The notes under the pieces were generated by a model that was not told the DNA's origin, searched no databases, and saw only the letters and a list, made by a program, of their open reading frames with translations. The position numbers and the translations under genes are program-made. A stretch of 64,000 bases of DNA from Streptomyces spectabilis (GTDB lineage Bacteria > Actinomycetota > Actinomycetes > Streptomycetales > Streptomycetaceae): positions 5,280,501 through 5,344,500 of the forward strand of contig NZ_CP023690.1 in assembly GCF_008704795.1 (NCBI RefSeq), written 5' to 3'. The first letter of the stretch is position 1. The number at the start of each line of letters is the position of its first letter. Below are positions 24,002-33,563 of the stretch, in pieces.

Positions 24002-25960
24002 TCAGTCCTCGCTGGCGGCAGCCGGAAGCTTGGACTGGATGAGGTCCATCACGGAGGAGTCCGTGAGCGTGGTGACGTCGCCGAGCTGGCGGTTCTCCGC
24101 GACGTCCCGCAGGAGGCGCCGCATGATCTTCCCGGAACGGGTCTTCGGCAGCTCGGCCACCGGCAGGATCCGCTTGGGCTTGGCGATCGGCCCGAGGGTC
24201 GTGCCCACGTGGTTGCGCAGCTCCGCGACGAGCCCCTCGTCCTCGGCGTTCGCCGTGCCGCGCAGGATCACGAAGGCCACGATCGCCTGTCCCGTGGTCT
24301 CGTCGGCCGCGCCCACGACCGCCGCCTCGGCGACCGACGGGTGCGAGACGAGCGCCGACTCCACCTCGGTGGTGGAGATGTTGTGCCCGGACACGAGCAT
24401 CACGTCGTCGACCCGGCCGAGCAGCCAGATGTCGCCGTCCTCGTCCTTCTTGGCGCCGTCCCCGGCGAAGTACTTGCCCTCGAAACGCGACCAGTACGTG
24501 TCGATGAACCGCTGGTCGTCACCCCAGATGGTGCGCAGCATCGACGGCCACGGCTCGGTGAGGACCAGATAGCCACCGCCGCCGTCCGGCACCTCGTTCG
24601 CCTCGTCGTCGACGACGGTCGCGGCGATGCCCGGCAGCGCGCGCTGGGCGGAGCCCGGCTTGGTCTCGGTCACGCCCGGAAGCGGCGAGATCATCATCGC
24701 GCCGGTCTCGGTCTGCCACCAGGTGTCCACGATCGGGCAGTTGTCGCCGCCGATGTGCTTGCGGTACCAGATCCACGCCTCGGGGTTGATCGGCTCGCCG
24801 ACCGAACCGAGGACGCGCAGCGACGACAGGTCGAACTTCGCGGGGATGTCGTCGCCCCACTTCATGAACGTACGGATCGCCGTGGGCGCCGTGTACAGGA
24901 TCGTCACCCCGTACTTCTGCACGATCTCCCAGAAGCGGCCCTGGTGCGGGGTGTCCGGGGTGCCCTCGTAGATCACCTGCGTCGCGCCGTTCGACAGCGG
25001 TCCGTACGTGATGTACGAGTGGCCCGTCACCCAGCCGATGTCGGCCGTGCACCAGTAGACGTCGGTCTCCGGCTTGAGGTCGAAGACCGCGTGGTGGGTG
25101 TACGACGCCTGCGTCAGATAGCCGCCCGACGTGTGCAGGATGCCCTTCGGCTTCCCCGTCGTGCCCGAGGTGTACAGGATGAACAGCGGCTGCTCGGCCT
25201 CGAAGGCCTCCGGGGCGTGCTCGGCCGACTGCCGTCCGACCACGTCGTGCCACCACACGTCGCGGCCCTCGGTCCAGGCCACCTCCTGCTCCGTGCGCCG
25301 TACGACGAGGACCTTGTCGACGCCCTCCACACGGCCCAGGGCCTCGTCGACCGCGGGCTTCAGCGCGGACGGCTTGCCCCGGCGGTAGCCGCCGTCGGCG
25401 GTGATGACGAGCTTGGCGTCGGCGTCCTTGATGCGGGCGGCGATCGCGTCGGCGGAGAAGCCGCCGAAGACCACCGAGTGCGCGGCGCCGATGCGGGCGC
25501 ACGCCAGCATGGCCACGACCGCCTCGGGGATCATCGGCAGATAGACGGCGACCCGGTCGCCCTTGCCGACGCCCAGCTCCGTCAGGGCGTTGGCGGCGCG
25601 GCTCACCTCGTCCTTCAGCTGGGCATAGGTGATGGCCCGGCTGTCGCCGGGCTCGCCCTCGAAGTGGATGGCCACCCGGTCGCCGTGGCCCGCCTCGACG
25701 TGGCGGTCCACGCAGTTGTACGCGACGTTGAGCTTGCCGTCCTCGAACCACTTCGCGAACGGCGGGTTCGACCAGTCGAGCGTCTTGGTCGGTTCGGTGG
25801 CCCAGGTCAGCCGACGGGCCTGCTCGGCCCAGAAGCCGAGCCTGTCAGCCTTGGCCTGCTCGTACGCTTCCGCGCTGACGTTGGCCCGCGCGGCCAGATC
25901 GGCCGGCGGCGCGAAGCGACGCTCCTCCTTCAAGAGGTTGGCCAGGCTTTCGTTACTCAC
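24002..25960 (-). CDS. acsA: Acetate-CoA ligase (acetyl-CoA synthetase)
   Basis: A 652-residue AMP-forming enzyme making acetyl-CoA from acetate, ATP and CoA. The nucleotide motif is [11 protein letters not shown], the A5 motif DTWWQTETG and the A8 hinge region [20 protein letters not shown]. The C-terminal lysine motif [14 protein letters not shown] is the site that protein acetyltransferases modify to shut the enzyme off. The start is GTG at 25960 with AGGGAG about 8 bases upstream. Family length and all core motifs are intact. Confidence 0.95.
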   Translation of the reverse strand: MSNESLANLLKEERRFAPPADLAARANVSAEAYEQAKADRLGFWAEQARRLTWATEPTKTLDWSNPPFAKWFEDGKLNVAYNCVDRHVEAGHGDRVAIHFEGEPGDSRAITYAQLKDEVSRAANALTELGVGKGDRVAVYLPMIPEAVVAMLACARIGAAHSVVFGGFSADAIAARIKDADAKLVITADGGYRRGKPSALKPAVDEALGRVEGVDKVLVVRRTEQEVAWTEGRDVWWHDVVGRQSAEHAPEAFEAEQPLFILYTSGTTGKPKGILHTSGGYLTQASYTHHAVFDLKPETDVYWCTADIGWVTGHSYITYGPLSNGATQVIYEGTPDTPHQGRFWEIVQKYGVTILYTAPTAIRTFMKWGDDIPAKFDLSSLRVLGSVGEPINPEAWIWYRKHIGGDNCPIVDTWWQTETGAMMISPLPGVTETKPGSAQRALPGIAATVVDDEANEVPDGGGGYLVLTEPWPSMLRTIWGDDQRFIDTYWSRFEGKYFAGDGAKKDEDGDIWLLGRVDDVMLVSGHNISTTEVESALVSHPSVAEAAVVGAADETTGQAIVAFVILRGTANAEDEGLVAELRNHVGTTLGPIAKPKRILPVAELPKTRSGKIMRRLLRDVAENRQLGDVTTLTDSSVMDLIQSKLPAAASED

Positions 25961-26226
25961 GACATCTCCCTTTCTCAGGGTGTCCGTTGTGTCCCAAGCC
26001 ACAGCTCATCAGACACCCGGCCCTGGTGACAAGGGCTTGCCGATAATTGGTTTAGACCTGTAGAGGGTGGCAGGTCGGGGGTGTTCGGCATAGGGGGCGC
26101 GCCGGGGCGCGTAGGGGCGTGTCGGAGCGCTTTTGCGTGCGCTTGAGGGTGCGCGAGAGTGCTTGAGGGGCGCTTCGGGATGCTTCAGGGCGCTCAGGGC
26201 GCTCAGGCGTTGAAGGGCGAGGGCGA

Positions 26227-26249
26227 GGCCTCCCGCCCGGCGGGAGGCC
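26227..26249 (-). terminator. Hairpin after the SulP-carbonic anhydrase gene
   Basis: Perfect 10-bp stem (26227-26236 with 26240-26249) and a 3-base loop, 7 bases past the stop on the minus strand. Confidence 0.65.
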
Positions 26250-26256
26250 GTCGTGC

Positions 26257-28695
26257 TCAGCCCGTCGGTGTGGCCTCCGCCCGGGGCGACGGCCGCACCT
26301 GGCTGAACACCTCGTGCGGCAGGGGCTTGCCGCCGTCGGCCGCACCGCCCTCGCCGCCCTCACTGCCGTGCGCGCCGCCGTGCGTGTCCGGTGCGCCGCG
26401 GGGGCCCTCGGCCAGCAGATAGGCCTGGGCCTCGCCGACGTGGAAGTACATCCCGTGCAGCTCCAGGGTCCCCTCGGCGAGGCGTCGCGCGACCGCCTCG
26501 TGGGCCCGCAGATGCTCCAGCTGCTGGACCACATTGGTCAGGCAGAGCTGCTCCACCGCGTCGGCGGGCGCCCGCCCGGCGAGGCGCGGGGCGATCCTGC
26601 CGGGCGGCTCGGCGGTGCTGGAGGCCGCCATCCGCTCCAGGCTCGGCAGGCCGTGCCGCAGCCACCGCTTGAGCGGCGTCTGCGCCCCGGACGGCGGGGA
26701 GCTGAGCAGCGCCTGCATCGCCCCGCAGCCCGAATGTCCGCACACGGTGATGGACTTGACCTTCAGGACATCCACCGCGTACTCGATCGCGGCGGCGACC
26801 GAGTCGTCGCCGCTCTCGGCGCCGGGCAGCGGCACCAGATTGCCCACGTTCCGTACGACGAAGAGGTCGCCCGGGCCGCTGGACGTGATCATGGAGGTGA
26901 CGACCCGGGAGTCGGCACACGTCAGGAACAGCTGCACGGGCTGCTGGCCCTCGCGCGCGAGCCGGGCCAGCTCGCCACGCACGCGCGGGGCCGTGTGCTG
27001 CTGGAAGGCGCTGATGCCCTGGGCCAGTTCGTGCTGGTGGTGGGGGTGGCCGTGGTGGTCGCTCCCGGAGGGCTGCGGGGGCGCTTCGCAGTTGTGGTTG
27101 CGCCACGGAGTCCAGGGGCGGCAGCTGCAGTGGGCGATCCGCGCGGGCTCGGCGATCCGCTGGCCGCCCCGGCCGGTGATCTCGGCCGTGCCGCCGTGCG
27201 CGGCGTGCGCGTCCTGCCAGCTCTGTAGCGTCTCGTACGCCGCGTGGTCCATGAAGGAGCCGTCCAGCTCCACGACGGCGTGGGCCCGGTGGGGGATGTG
27301 GTGCAGACAGCGGCTGAGCCGGGGCACCGCGAGAAACGTCAACTGGCCCCGGACGTGGATGTGGTGGACTCCTTCCGTGTCCTCGTCGCAGGTGATGCGG
27401 GTGCGGGCGAGGCGGTGCAGGGCCACGGCCACGGCCGCGGCGACGCCGAGCGCGACCCCTTCGAGGACGCCGAGCACGACCACGCCGAGGGTGGTGACCG
27501 CGTAGACCAGGATCTCGCGGTGCCGGGTGACCGTACGGATGTGGTTCAGGCTGACCATCTGGATGCCGACGGCCATGACGAGGGCGGCGAGGGCGGCGAG
27601 CGGGATCAGCTCCAGGACGGGCACGAGCAGCAGGGCGGCCACTACTACCCAAACGCCGTGCAGCATCGTGGAGTTCCTGCTGACGGCGCCCGCGCGCACG
27701 TTCGCCACGCTGCGGACCGCGACTCCGGCGACCGGGAGGCCGCCGAGCGCTCCGGAGAGGATGTTCGACGCGCCCTGGCTGCGCAGTTCGCGGTCGAGGT
27801 CGGAACGGCCCACGCCGGGGGGCGAGTCCGGGCGGCCGGACGTGAGCTTGTCGATGGCGACCGCGCCGAGCAGCGACTGCACGCTGCACACCAGCGTGAT
27901 GGTGAGCACGGCCGCCACCAGGCCGAGCGTGGGCCCTTCGGGCAGTCCCGCGAGCGCGTGGCTGCGCCAGGACGGCAGGTCGACCTTGTCGAGGTGCAGC
28001 GCGGCGAAGCCGGCGAGCGCCGTGGCGGCGGCGACGGCCACCAGGGGTGCGGGCAGCACGCGCGCGGCGCGCCCCGCGCGTCCGGGCAGGTGCGGCCAGA
28101 GGAGCAGCAGCAGAAGTGTCAGGAGGCTGATCGACAGGGCCGCCGGGCGCAGCTCGGTCAGCTGGGCGGGCAGGCCGCGGAGGTTGTCGATCACTGAGCT
28201 CTGGGGGGTGCCGCCGAGCACGATGTGGAGCTGGGCGACGGCGATGGTGACGCCGATCCCGGCGAGCATGCCGTGCACCACGGCGGGGCTGACGGCGAGG
28301 GCCGTGCGAGCTACGCGCAGACAGCCGAGGCCTACCTGGGTGATGCCCGCGAGGACGGTGATCGCGCACGTGGTGCGCCAGCCGTAGCGCTGGATGAGGT
28401 CGGCGGTGACGACGGTGAGCCCGGCGGCGGGGCCGCTGACCTGGAGCGGGGAGCCGGCGAGGCGGCCTCCGACGATGCCGCCGACGGCCGCGGCGACGAG
28501 GCCGGCCTGGAGGGGCGCCCCGGTGGCGAGGGCGATGCCGAGGGACAGGGGCAGGGCGATCAGGAACACGGCGATCGACGCGGAGAGGTCGGCGCCTGCG
28601 ATGCGGAAGGCGCGGCGCGGCGGTGGCGCGTGCGGCTGCCGGGCGCTTGCGGCTGGGGCCGAGTCGGTGGCGCGTGGGGGGACGCTGGCAGACAT
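26257..28695 (-). CDS. SulP anion transporter fused to carbonic anhydrase
   Basis: An 812-residue fusion. Residues about 34-430 are the SulP transporter core with about 12 membrane helices. Residues about 440-530 are a STAS domain (HIHVRGQLTFLAV, VVELDGSFMDHAAYETL). A His-rich linker (HHGHPHHQHE, 547-556) leads to a beta-carbonic anhydrase (about 560-760) with zinc ligands C593 and D595 (CADSR) and H654 and C657 (CGHSGCG). Such fusions are taken to move bicarbonate and interconvert it with CO2 at the membrane. The final 50 residues are low-complexity. Stands alone and divergent from a lipoprotein gene. The anion could also be sulfate. Confidence 0.92.
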   Translation of the reverse strand: MSASVPPRATDSAPAASARQPHAPPPRRAFRIAGADLSASIAVFLIALPLSLGIALATGAPLQAGLVAAAVGGIVGGRLAGSPLQVSGPAAGLTVVTADLIQRYGWRTTCAITVLAGITQVGLGCLRVARTALAVSPAVVHGMLAGIGVTIAVAQLHIVLGGTPQSSVIDNLRGLPAQLTELRPAALSISLLTLLLLLLWPHLPGRAGRAARVLPAPLVAVAAATALAGFAALHLDKVDLPSWRSHALAGLPEGPTLGLVAAVLTITLVCSVQSLLGAVAIDKLTSGRPDSPPGVGRSDLDRELRSQGASNILSGALGGLPVAGVAVRSVANVRAGAVSRNSTMLHGVWVVVAALLLVPVLELIPLAALAALVMAVGIQMVSLNHIRTVTRHREILVYAVTTLGVVVLGVLEGVALGVAAAVAVALHRLARTRITCDEDTEGVHHIHVRGQLTFLAVPRLSRCLHHIPHRAHAVVELDGSFMDHAAYETLQSWQDAHAAHGGTAEITGRGGQRIAEPARIAHCSCRPWTPWRNHNCEAPPQPSGSDHHGHPHHQHELAQGISAFQQHTAPRVRGELARLAREGQQPVQLFLTCADSRVVTSMITSSGPGDLFVVRNVGNLVPLPGAESGDDSVAAAIEYAVDVLKVKSITVCGHSGCGAMQALLSSPPSGAQTPLKRWLRHGLPSLERMAASSTAEPPGRIAPRLAGRAPADAVEQLCLTNVVQQLEHLRAHEAVARRLAEGTLELHGMYFHVGEAQAYLLAEGPRGAPDTHGGAHGSEGGEGGAADGGKPLPHEVFSQVRPSPRAEATPTG

Positions 28696-28989
28696 TTTCC
28701 CGTCTCCTCCGGGGCGGCGCGGTCGCGGAACAGGTGGGCCTCCGACGGGCTGCCGGAGGGCGGGTCGCGGCCGTGGGTCACGGCGTTGCAGCGGCGGGAT
28801 GACTCAACTCTCGGTAAACGAATCGTAATGCAGAGTAAAGGTCACGGCAGGATTTTCGACGCAAATGGGGCAACCGATCATCCCAATGAGTGAATAACCC
28901 TATTCATCGGCTTGTCGTAACAAGGCTTCCGTACCCCTGTGCGAAGTTGCTCGGGTTCTGTCCCAATTCGTACGGAAGTAGGTGGGCGG

Positions 28990-30279
28990 ATGGCCGCCAA
29001 CCAGAGGACTGCCGCCGCGGCCGGGCTCGCCGCCCTCGTGGTCTGCGTAGCGGCCCTGGCCGGGTGCGGGAGTGGCGCGTCCGACACGAAGAAGAGCGCG
29101 CGCGAGGGCGCGCACGGCGCGAAGAAGCCGCCGGGCGCCGCCGCGCCCAAGTCGCCGGTCCGGATGATCGGCGACGGCTCCACCGCGTTCACCGGCAAGC
29201 AGCCGCTGCTGCCCCGGCCGGAACGGCTGAGGCCGGGGCAGAAGCCGCCGCAGTTCGTGGTCTTCTCCTGGGACGGCGCGGGCGAGGACGGCCAGAAGCT
29301 CTTCTCGCACTTCCGCAAGGTCGCCAAGCGCAACAACGCCACCATGACCTACTTCCTCAGCGGTGTGTACATGCTTCCGCAGGAGAAGCGCGCGCTCTAC
29401 AAACCGCCCCAGCACCTGGCCGGCAGCTCGGACATCGGCTTCAACGACCGCCAGGGAATCAAGGACACCGTGGACCAGCTCCGCGGCGCCTGGCTGGAGG
29501 GCAACGAGGTCGGCACGCACTTCAACGGCCACTTCTGCGGCGCGGGCCGGGGCGTCGACGAGTGGTCCGTCGCCGACTGGAAGAGCGAGATCCGGCAGGC
29601 CAAGTCCTTTGTGAAGGCCTGGAAGACGAACACGGGCCTCAAGAGCGCGCTGCCGCTGCCCTTCGACTACGACAAGGAGCTCATCGGCGCCCGCACCCCC
29701 TGTCTCGAAGGCCGCGCGAACTTCATGCGGGCGGCGCGCGAACTGGGCTTCCGCTACGACACCAGCGGTGTGAACAACCAGCTCTGGCCCGAGAAGAAGG
29801 AGGGTCTGTGGGACCTGTCGATGCAGCTCGTCCCCGTCCCCGGGCGCGGCTTCGAGACGCTCACCATGGACTACAACTTCATGGTGAACCAGTCCGGTTC
29901 GACCTCCCAGGGCGACCCGTCCCGGCATGAGTACTGGGGCGACCAGATGCGCGACGGCCTGCTGAAGGGCTTCGACCGCGCCTACTACGGAAACCGCGCG
30001 CCCCTGATCATCGGCAACCACTTCGAATCCTGGAACGGCGGCACGTACATGCGCGCCATCGAGGAGACCATCGAGCGGGTCTGCACCAAGAGGGACGTGC
30101 GGTGCGTGTCCTTCCGGCAGCTCGCTGACTGGCTGGACGCCCAGGACCCGAAGGTCCTCGCCAAGCTCACCGAGCTGGGCGTCGGCAAGGCCCCCAAGGA
30201 GGGCTGGCCCGCCTTCCTCTCGGCCCGCCCGGCTCCGGCACCCAAGGGGGTCCCGGGGGCTGAACCGGCCAAGAGGTAG
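28990..30279 (+). CDS. Polysaccharide-deacetylase-like lipoprotein
   Basis: A 429-residue secreted lipoprotein: basic start, hydrophobic helix and lipobox ALAGC with the lipidated cysteine at about residue 26. The body has a deacetylase-like layout: VFSWDGAGEDG (strand 1 aspartate), EVGTHFNGHFCG (histidine pair as in NodB H-x3-H), RTPC...RAARELGFRYDTSG and PLIIGNHFESW. These match the carbohydrate esterase 4 order, though the first motif lacks the double aspartate, so catalysis is uncertain. The start is ATG 28990, after GGTGGG. Confidence 0.8.
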   Translation: MAANQRTAAAAGLAALVVCVAALAGCGSGASDTKKSAREGAHGAKKPPGAAAPKSPVRMIGDGSTAFTGKQPLLPRPERLRPGQKPPQFVVFSWDGAGEDGQKLFSHFRKVAKRNNATMTYFLSGVYMLPQEKRALYKPPQHLAGSSDIGFNDRQGIKDTVDQLRGAWLEGNEVGTHFNGHFCGAGRGVDEWSVADWKSEIRQAKSFVKAWKTNTGLKSALPLPFDYDKELIGARTPCLEGRANFMRAARELGFRYDTSGVNNQLWPEKKEGLWDLSMQLVPVPGRGFETLTMDYNFMVNQSGSTSQGDPSRHEYWGDQMRDGLLKGFDRAYYGNRAPLIIGNHFESWNGGTYMRAIEETIERVCTKRDVRCVSFRQLADWLDAQDPKVLAKLTELGVGKAPKEGWPAFLSARPAPAPKGVPGAEPAKR

Positions 30280-30287
30280 GGGTCCGC

Positions 30288-30321
30288 GGGACGCGCGGGC
30301 GGTGGCGGTCGCGCGGGTCCC
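30288..30321. terminator. Hairpin between two convergent genes
   Basis: GGGACGCGCG at 30288-30297 pairs with CGCGC and GTCCC at 30310-30321 with a two-base bulge. It lies in the 42-bp gap between the lipoprotein and ATPase stops. Confidence 0.5.
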
Positions 30322-31302
30322 TCAGGCCGTGGCGACCGCTTCCTCGCGCAGGACGAAGTCGGGGTCGATCTGGGACGCCAGGTCGGCTCCGGTCCTGGCG
30401 TTGCCCCAGCTCTGCGCGTTCTTCAGGTGGAAGTGGACCATCTGGCGCGTGTACCGGTCCCAGTCGCGGTGCTCGTACGTGGCGTCGACGGCGTCCTGAA
30501 GCGTCCGCAGGGCGCTGCGGTTGGCGTCCTCCAGGAGGGCGAACCGGGGCGGGCGGCCCTTCTCCATGGCGCGCACCCAGTTCGAGTGCCCGACGGTCAC
30601 CAGGAGGTCGTCGCCGACCTGCTCGCGCAGGAAGTCGATGTCGTCCTGGCCCTGGACCTTGTTGCCCACGACCTTCAGGGCCACGCCGAAGTCGTGTGCG
30701 TAGTCGCGGTACTGGCGGTAGACGGAGACCCCCTTCCTGGTCGGCTCGGCGACGAGGAACGTCATGTCGAAGCGGGTGAACATCCCTGAGGCGAAGGAGT
30801 CCGAGCCCGCGGTCATGTCGACGACGGCGTACTCGTCACGGCCGTCGACCAGGTGGTTCAGACACAGCTCCACCGCTCCGGTCTTGGAGTGGTAGCAGGC
30901 GACACCGAGGTCGGCTTCGGTGAACGGCCCGGTGACCATCAAACGCACGGCGCCGCCGTCGAGTTCCACCGGCCGCGCGCAGGCGTCGTACACCGGGTTC
31001 TGCTCGCGGAGCCGCAGCAGCCGGGAGCCGTCGCCGGGCGGCGTCGTCTTGATCATCGTCTCCGCGGAGGCGATGCGCGGGTTGGCGCCGCGCAGATAGT
31101 CCTTGATCAGCGGCAGGCGCGCGCCCATGGCGGGCAGCTCGGCGGCCTGCTCGTCGTCGAGGCCGAGCGCGGGGCCGAGGTGCTGGTTGATGTCGGCGTC
31201 CACCGCGACGACGGGTGCGCCGGTGGCGGCGAGGTGTCGGATGAAGAGCGAGGACAGCGTGGTCTTGCCGCTGCCGCCCTTCCCCACGAAAGCGATTTTC
31301 AT
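30322..31302 (-). CDS. CooC/ParA-like ATP-binding protein
   Basis: A 326-residue P-loop ATPase of the SIMIBI class. It opens MKIAFVGKGGSGKTTLSSLF with a deviant Walker A, and VVAVDADINQHLG (about 31-43) follows. YAVVDMTAGSDSFASGMF near 155 is the switch II region. These features fit CooC/MinD-type maturation ATPases that deliver a metal or act as a membrane switch. No metalloenzyme gene is adjacent, so the client is unknown. Convergent with the deacetylase-like lipoprotein and divergent from the Fic-like gene. Confidence 0.85.
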   Translation of the reverse strand: MKIAFVGKGGSGKTTLSSLFIRHLAATGAPVVAVDADINQHLGPALGLDDEQAAELPAMGARLPLIKDYLRGANPRIASAETMIKTTPPGDGSRLLRLREQNPVYDACARPVELDGGAVRLMVTGPFTEADLGVACYHSKTGAVELCLNHLVDGRDEYAVVDMTAGSDSFASGMFTRFDMTFLVAEPTRKGVSVYRQYRDYAHDFGVALKVVGNKVQGQDDIDFLREQVGDDLLVTVGHSNWVRAMEKGRPPRFALLEDANRSALRTLQDAVDATYEHRDWDRYTRQMVHFHLKNAQSWGNARTGADLASQIDPDFVLREEAVATA

Positions 31303-31403
31303 GGTCGGTTAGCGTAGCGGCGGGCCCGGCGGCGGACGGGCCCCCGAGTGAAGAAGACCACTCCTTCGTGGGGCGGCGGCCCCGAGTGCGTAGGGTCGTA
31401 CTC

Positions 31404-32231
31404 ATGAGTACGACACCTGATCCGCTGGCTCCCCTGGGCGCCCTGCCCGGCGTCCCGGAAGCCGTGGACTCCGTGCGCAAGGCAGTGGACCGCGTCTACG
31501 GACACCGGATCATGCGCCGCCGCAGCAACGAGATCACCTCGGAGGCCGCGCTGCGCGGCGCCCGTGGCTCCGCCGTGCTGTCCGGTGCCGAGTGGGCGCT
31601 CGAAGAGGTGCGCAGGCGCAGCGACTTCAGTGGTGACGCCGAGGCGCGCGTCGTGGGCGCCGCGCTGCGGCTCACGGCCGAGGCGGGGCAGCTGCTGTCC
31701 ATCTGGCGGCAGTCGCCGCTGCGGGTCCTCGCGCGGCTGCACCTGGTCGCGGCGGCCGACTCGGACGAGGCGGCGGGCCGCCCACGGCTCGCGGGCGAGC
31801 CGGTCGACGAACCCCTGGACGGGCCCTCGTCCGCGCTGGCGCTGCCGGACGCCGACGAGGTGGCGGGGCGCCTGGAGGGGCTCTCGCGCATCGTCGTCGC
31901 GGGCAGCTCCGCACCCGCCCTGGTGCTGGCGTCCGTGGTGCACGGCGAGCTCGCGGTGCTGCGGCCCTTCGGTTCGCACAACGGCCTGGTCGCGCGCGCG
32001 GCCGAGCGCATCGTGTTGGTGGGCAGTGGGCTCGACCCGAAGTCGGTGTGCCCGGCCGAGGCGGGCCACGCGGAGCTGGGGCGCGACGCCTACGCGGCGG
32101 CGCTCGCGGGCTACGCGTCCGGCACGGCGGAGGGGCTCGCTGCCTGGATCGCCCACTGCGGCAAGGCCGTTGAGCTGGGCGTCAGGGAGTCGACGGCGGT
32201 GTGCGAGGCGCTGCAGCGGGGCGCCGCCTAG
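31404..32231 (+). CDS. Fic-like protein with degenerate active site
   Basis: A 275-residue helical protein, often labelled 'oxidoreductase' in Streptomyces. The segment VVHGELAVLRPFGSHNGLVAR (about 179-199) follows the Fic layout H-x-F-x-(D/E)-G-N-G-R-x-x-R, but its histidine is shifted and the acidic residue is replaced, so AMP-transferase activity is doubtful. No Rossmann motif supports an oxidoreductase role. The start is ATG at 31404; an extension to 31368 has no ribosome site. It is convergent to the HAD gene across a 504-bp gap. Confidence 0.7.
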   Translation: MSTTPDPLAPLGALPGVPEAVDSVRKAVDRVYGHRIMRRRSNEITSEAALRGARGSAVLSGAEWALEEVRRRSDFSGDAEARVVGAALRLTAEAGQLLSIWRQSPLRVLARLHLVAAADSDEAAGRPRLAGEPVDEPLDGPSSALALPDADEVAGRLEGLSRIVVAGSSAPALVLASVVHGELAVLRPFGSHNGLVARAAERIVLVGSGLDPKSVCPAEAGHAELGRDAYAAALAGYASGTAEGLAAWIAHCGKAVELGVRESTAVCEALQRGAA

Positions 32232-32242
32232 GGCGAGGTCCT

Positions 32243-32292
32243 GGGGTGTGCGATCGGCCCTGAAGCCCCGGGGTGTGCGATCGGCCCCGAAG
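32243..32292. repeat. 27-bp imperfect tandem repeat
   Basis: The unit GGGGTGTGCGATCGGCCCTG and 7 more bases at 32243-32269 recurs at 32270-32292 with one change (CCCTG to CCCCG), just after the Fic-like stop. Confidence 0.8.
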
Positions 32293-32349
32293 AGGGTTGC
32301 CGACCGGCCCTGAACAGGGTTGCGGCGGTACGAGGATTCGTACCGCCGC

Positions 32350-32640
32350 TGGCATGTTCACCGGGGTACCAAGCGTCCTCGAATCATGTGCCCATCAGGT
32401 CGGGAACCTTGCCCGTCACCTGGTGCGGCTGGCCCGTAATCGACGGGTCGACGTCGCGTGGGTGCTCGGTGTCCATGCTTCGGTCCGTGGGGCCAATTCT
32501 GCGGTTGAAGGTAATCCTCTCGGATGTCCTTGGTCTCGCGGGCCGTTGAATCCTTTGTACTACGGTCCTCCGGGAAGCGGAAGCCCTGACCGCACTTCTT
32601 TACTTTTAGGTTCAAACAAGGGCGAATCGGGCGCTGCTTT
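32350..32640. ncRNA. Candidate structured RNA, possibly the 6S-like RNA locus
   Basis: This stretch stands out by lower GC, including TTCTTTACTTTTAGGTTC, and by several stems. One runs from CATCAGGT (about 32390) to ACCTGGTG (about 32422) with inner CGGG/CCCG. Another is CCCGT-AATCG-ACGGG near 32430. A 6S-like RNA has been described in S. coelicolor between the genes equivalent to the two flanking ones (recalled, not searched). The strand and ends could not be fixed from sequence alone. Confidence 0.4.
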
Positions 32641-32735
32641 CCGGGTGCCCCTCGAAGCCCGGTCGCATCCCTACGCGCGCGTGCCTGTCGCGTCCCTCGA
32701 GGGGTCCCTCGTGCCGCCCGGTGGCGCGGAGCGGG

Positions 32736-33563
32736 TCAGCTCGCCGCCGCGGCGCGGCGACGGGTGGCGAACCAGACCAGGCCCGCGGTGGCCGCGGCGG
32801 CCCCCACGGCCGCCGCGGCGACGAGCGCGGGGCGCGGCGGCGCGGGCAGGCGCTGCTTGAGCCGCACCGGGCGGTGGAAATCGAGGATCGGCCACTCGCG
32901 CGCGAGTGCCTCCCGGCGCAGCGCCCGGTCGGGGTTGACGGCGTGGGCGTGGCCCACGGACTCGAGCATCGGCATGTCGGTGAACGAGTCGCTGTAGGCG
33001 TAGCACCGCTCCAGGTCGTACCCCTCCGACTCCGCGAGCTCCTTGACCGCCTCCGCCTTCGTCGGCCCGTACGCGTAGTACTCCACCTCGCCCGTGAAGC
33101 AGCCGTCGGGCCCGACGACCATCCGGGTGGCCACGACCCGGTCCGCGCCGAGCAGTTCGCCGATCGGCTCGACCACTTCGGCGCCCGAGGTGGAGACGAT
33201 GACGACGTCCCGTCCGGCGGTGTGGTGCTGCTCGATGAGCGAGGCGGCCTCGTCGTAGATGATCGGGTCGATCAGGTCGTGCAGGGTCTCGGCGACGATC
33301 TCCTTGACCTGCTGCACGTTCCACCCGCGGCAGAGCGCGGACAGGTACTCGCGCATGCGCTCCATCTGGTCGTGGTCGGCGCCGCCTGCCAGGAACACGA
33401 ACTGGGCATATGCGGTGCGCAGTACCGCTCTGCGGTTGATCAGGCCGCCTTGGTAGAACGACTTGCTGAAGGTGAGGGTGCTCGACTTCGCAATGACCGT
33501 CTTGTCCAGGTCAAAGAAGGCGGCCGTGCGAGGCAAGGAGTGGTTTTCCACGAGCCTGAGCAT
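32736..33563 (-). CDS. HAD-IB family phosphatase with C-terminal membrane helix
   Basis: A 275-residue HAD-superfamily hydrolase of the SerB-like IB group. Motif I is FFDLDKTVIA (about 16-25) with the nucleophile D18 and D20, motif II is VIVSTSGAEV, and motif III/IV is PTKAEAV...YAYSDSFTDMPML. A C-terminal hydrophobic helix (about 244-268) would anchor it to the membrane. Such proteins have been called morphological-differentiation associated in Streptomyces. The substrate could be a phospholipid or phosphoserine-like compound. Convergent with the Fic-like gene. Confidence 0.88.
   Translation of the reverse strand: MLRLVENHSLPRTAAFFDLDKTVIAKSSTLTFSKSFYQGGLINRRAVLRTAYAQFVFLAGGADHDQMERMREYLSALCRGWNVQQVKEIVAETLHDLIDPIIYDEAASLIEQHHTAGRDVVIVSTSGAEVVEPIGELLGADRVVATRMVVGPDGCFTGEVEYYAYGPTKAEAVKELAESEGYDLERCYAYSDSFTDMPMLESVGHAHAVNPDRALRREALAREWPILDFHRPVRLKQRLPAPPRPALVAAAAVGAAAATAGLVWFATRRRAAAAS

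Larger units (their letters stand above)
32232..32735. other. 504-bp gap between convergent genes
   Basis: Holds a 27-bp tandem repeat (32243-32292) and an AT-richer, stem-rich core (about 32350-32640). No frame shows coding character: minus-strand and plus-strand open stretches there lack ribosome sites and normal codon use. Confidence 0.6.

Noticed and set aside
31404..32231. Oxidoreductase annotation for the Fic-like gene
   Set aside because: No nucleotide-binding Rossmann motif or redox residues can be seen in the sequence.
32358..32615. Possible 85-residue minus-strand gene in the Fic-HAD gap
   Set aside because: No ribosome site, poor codon bias and no family likeness; the structured-RNA reading explains the segment better.
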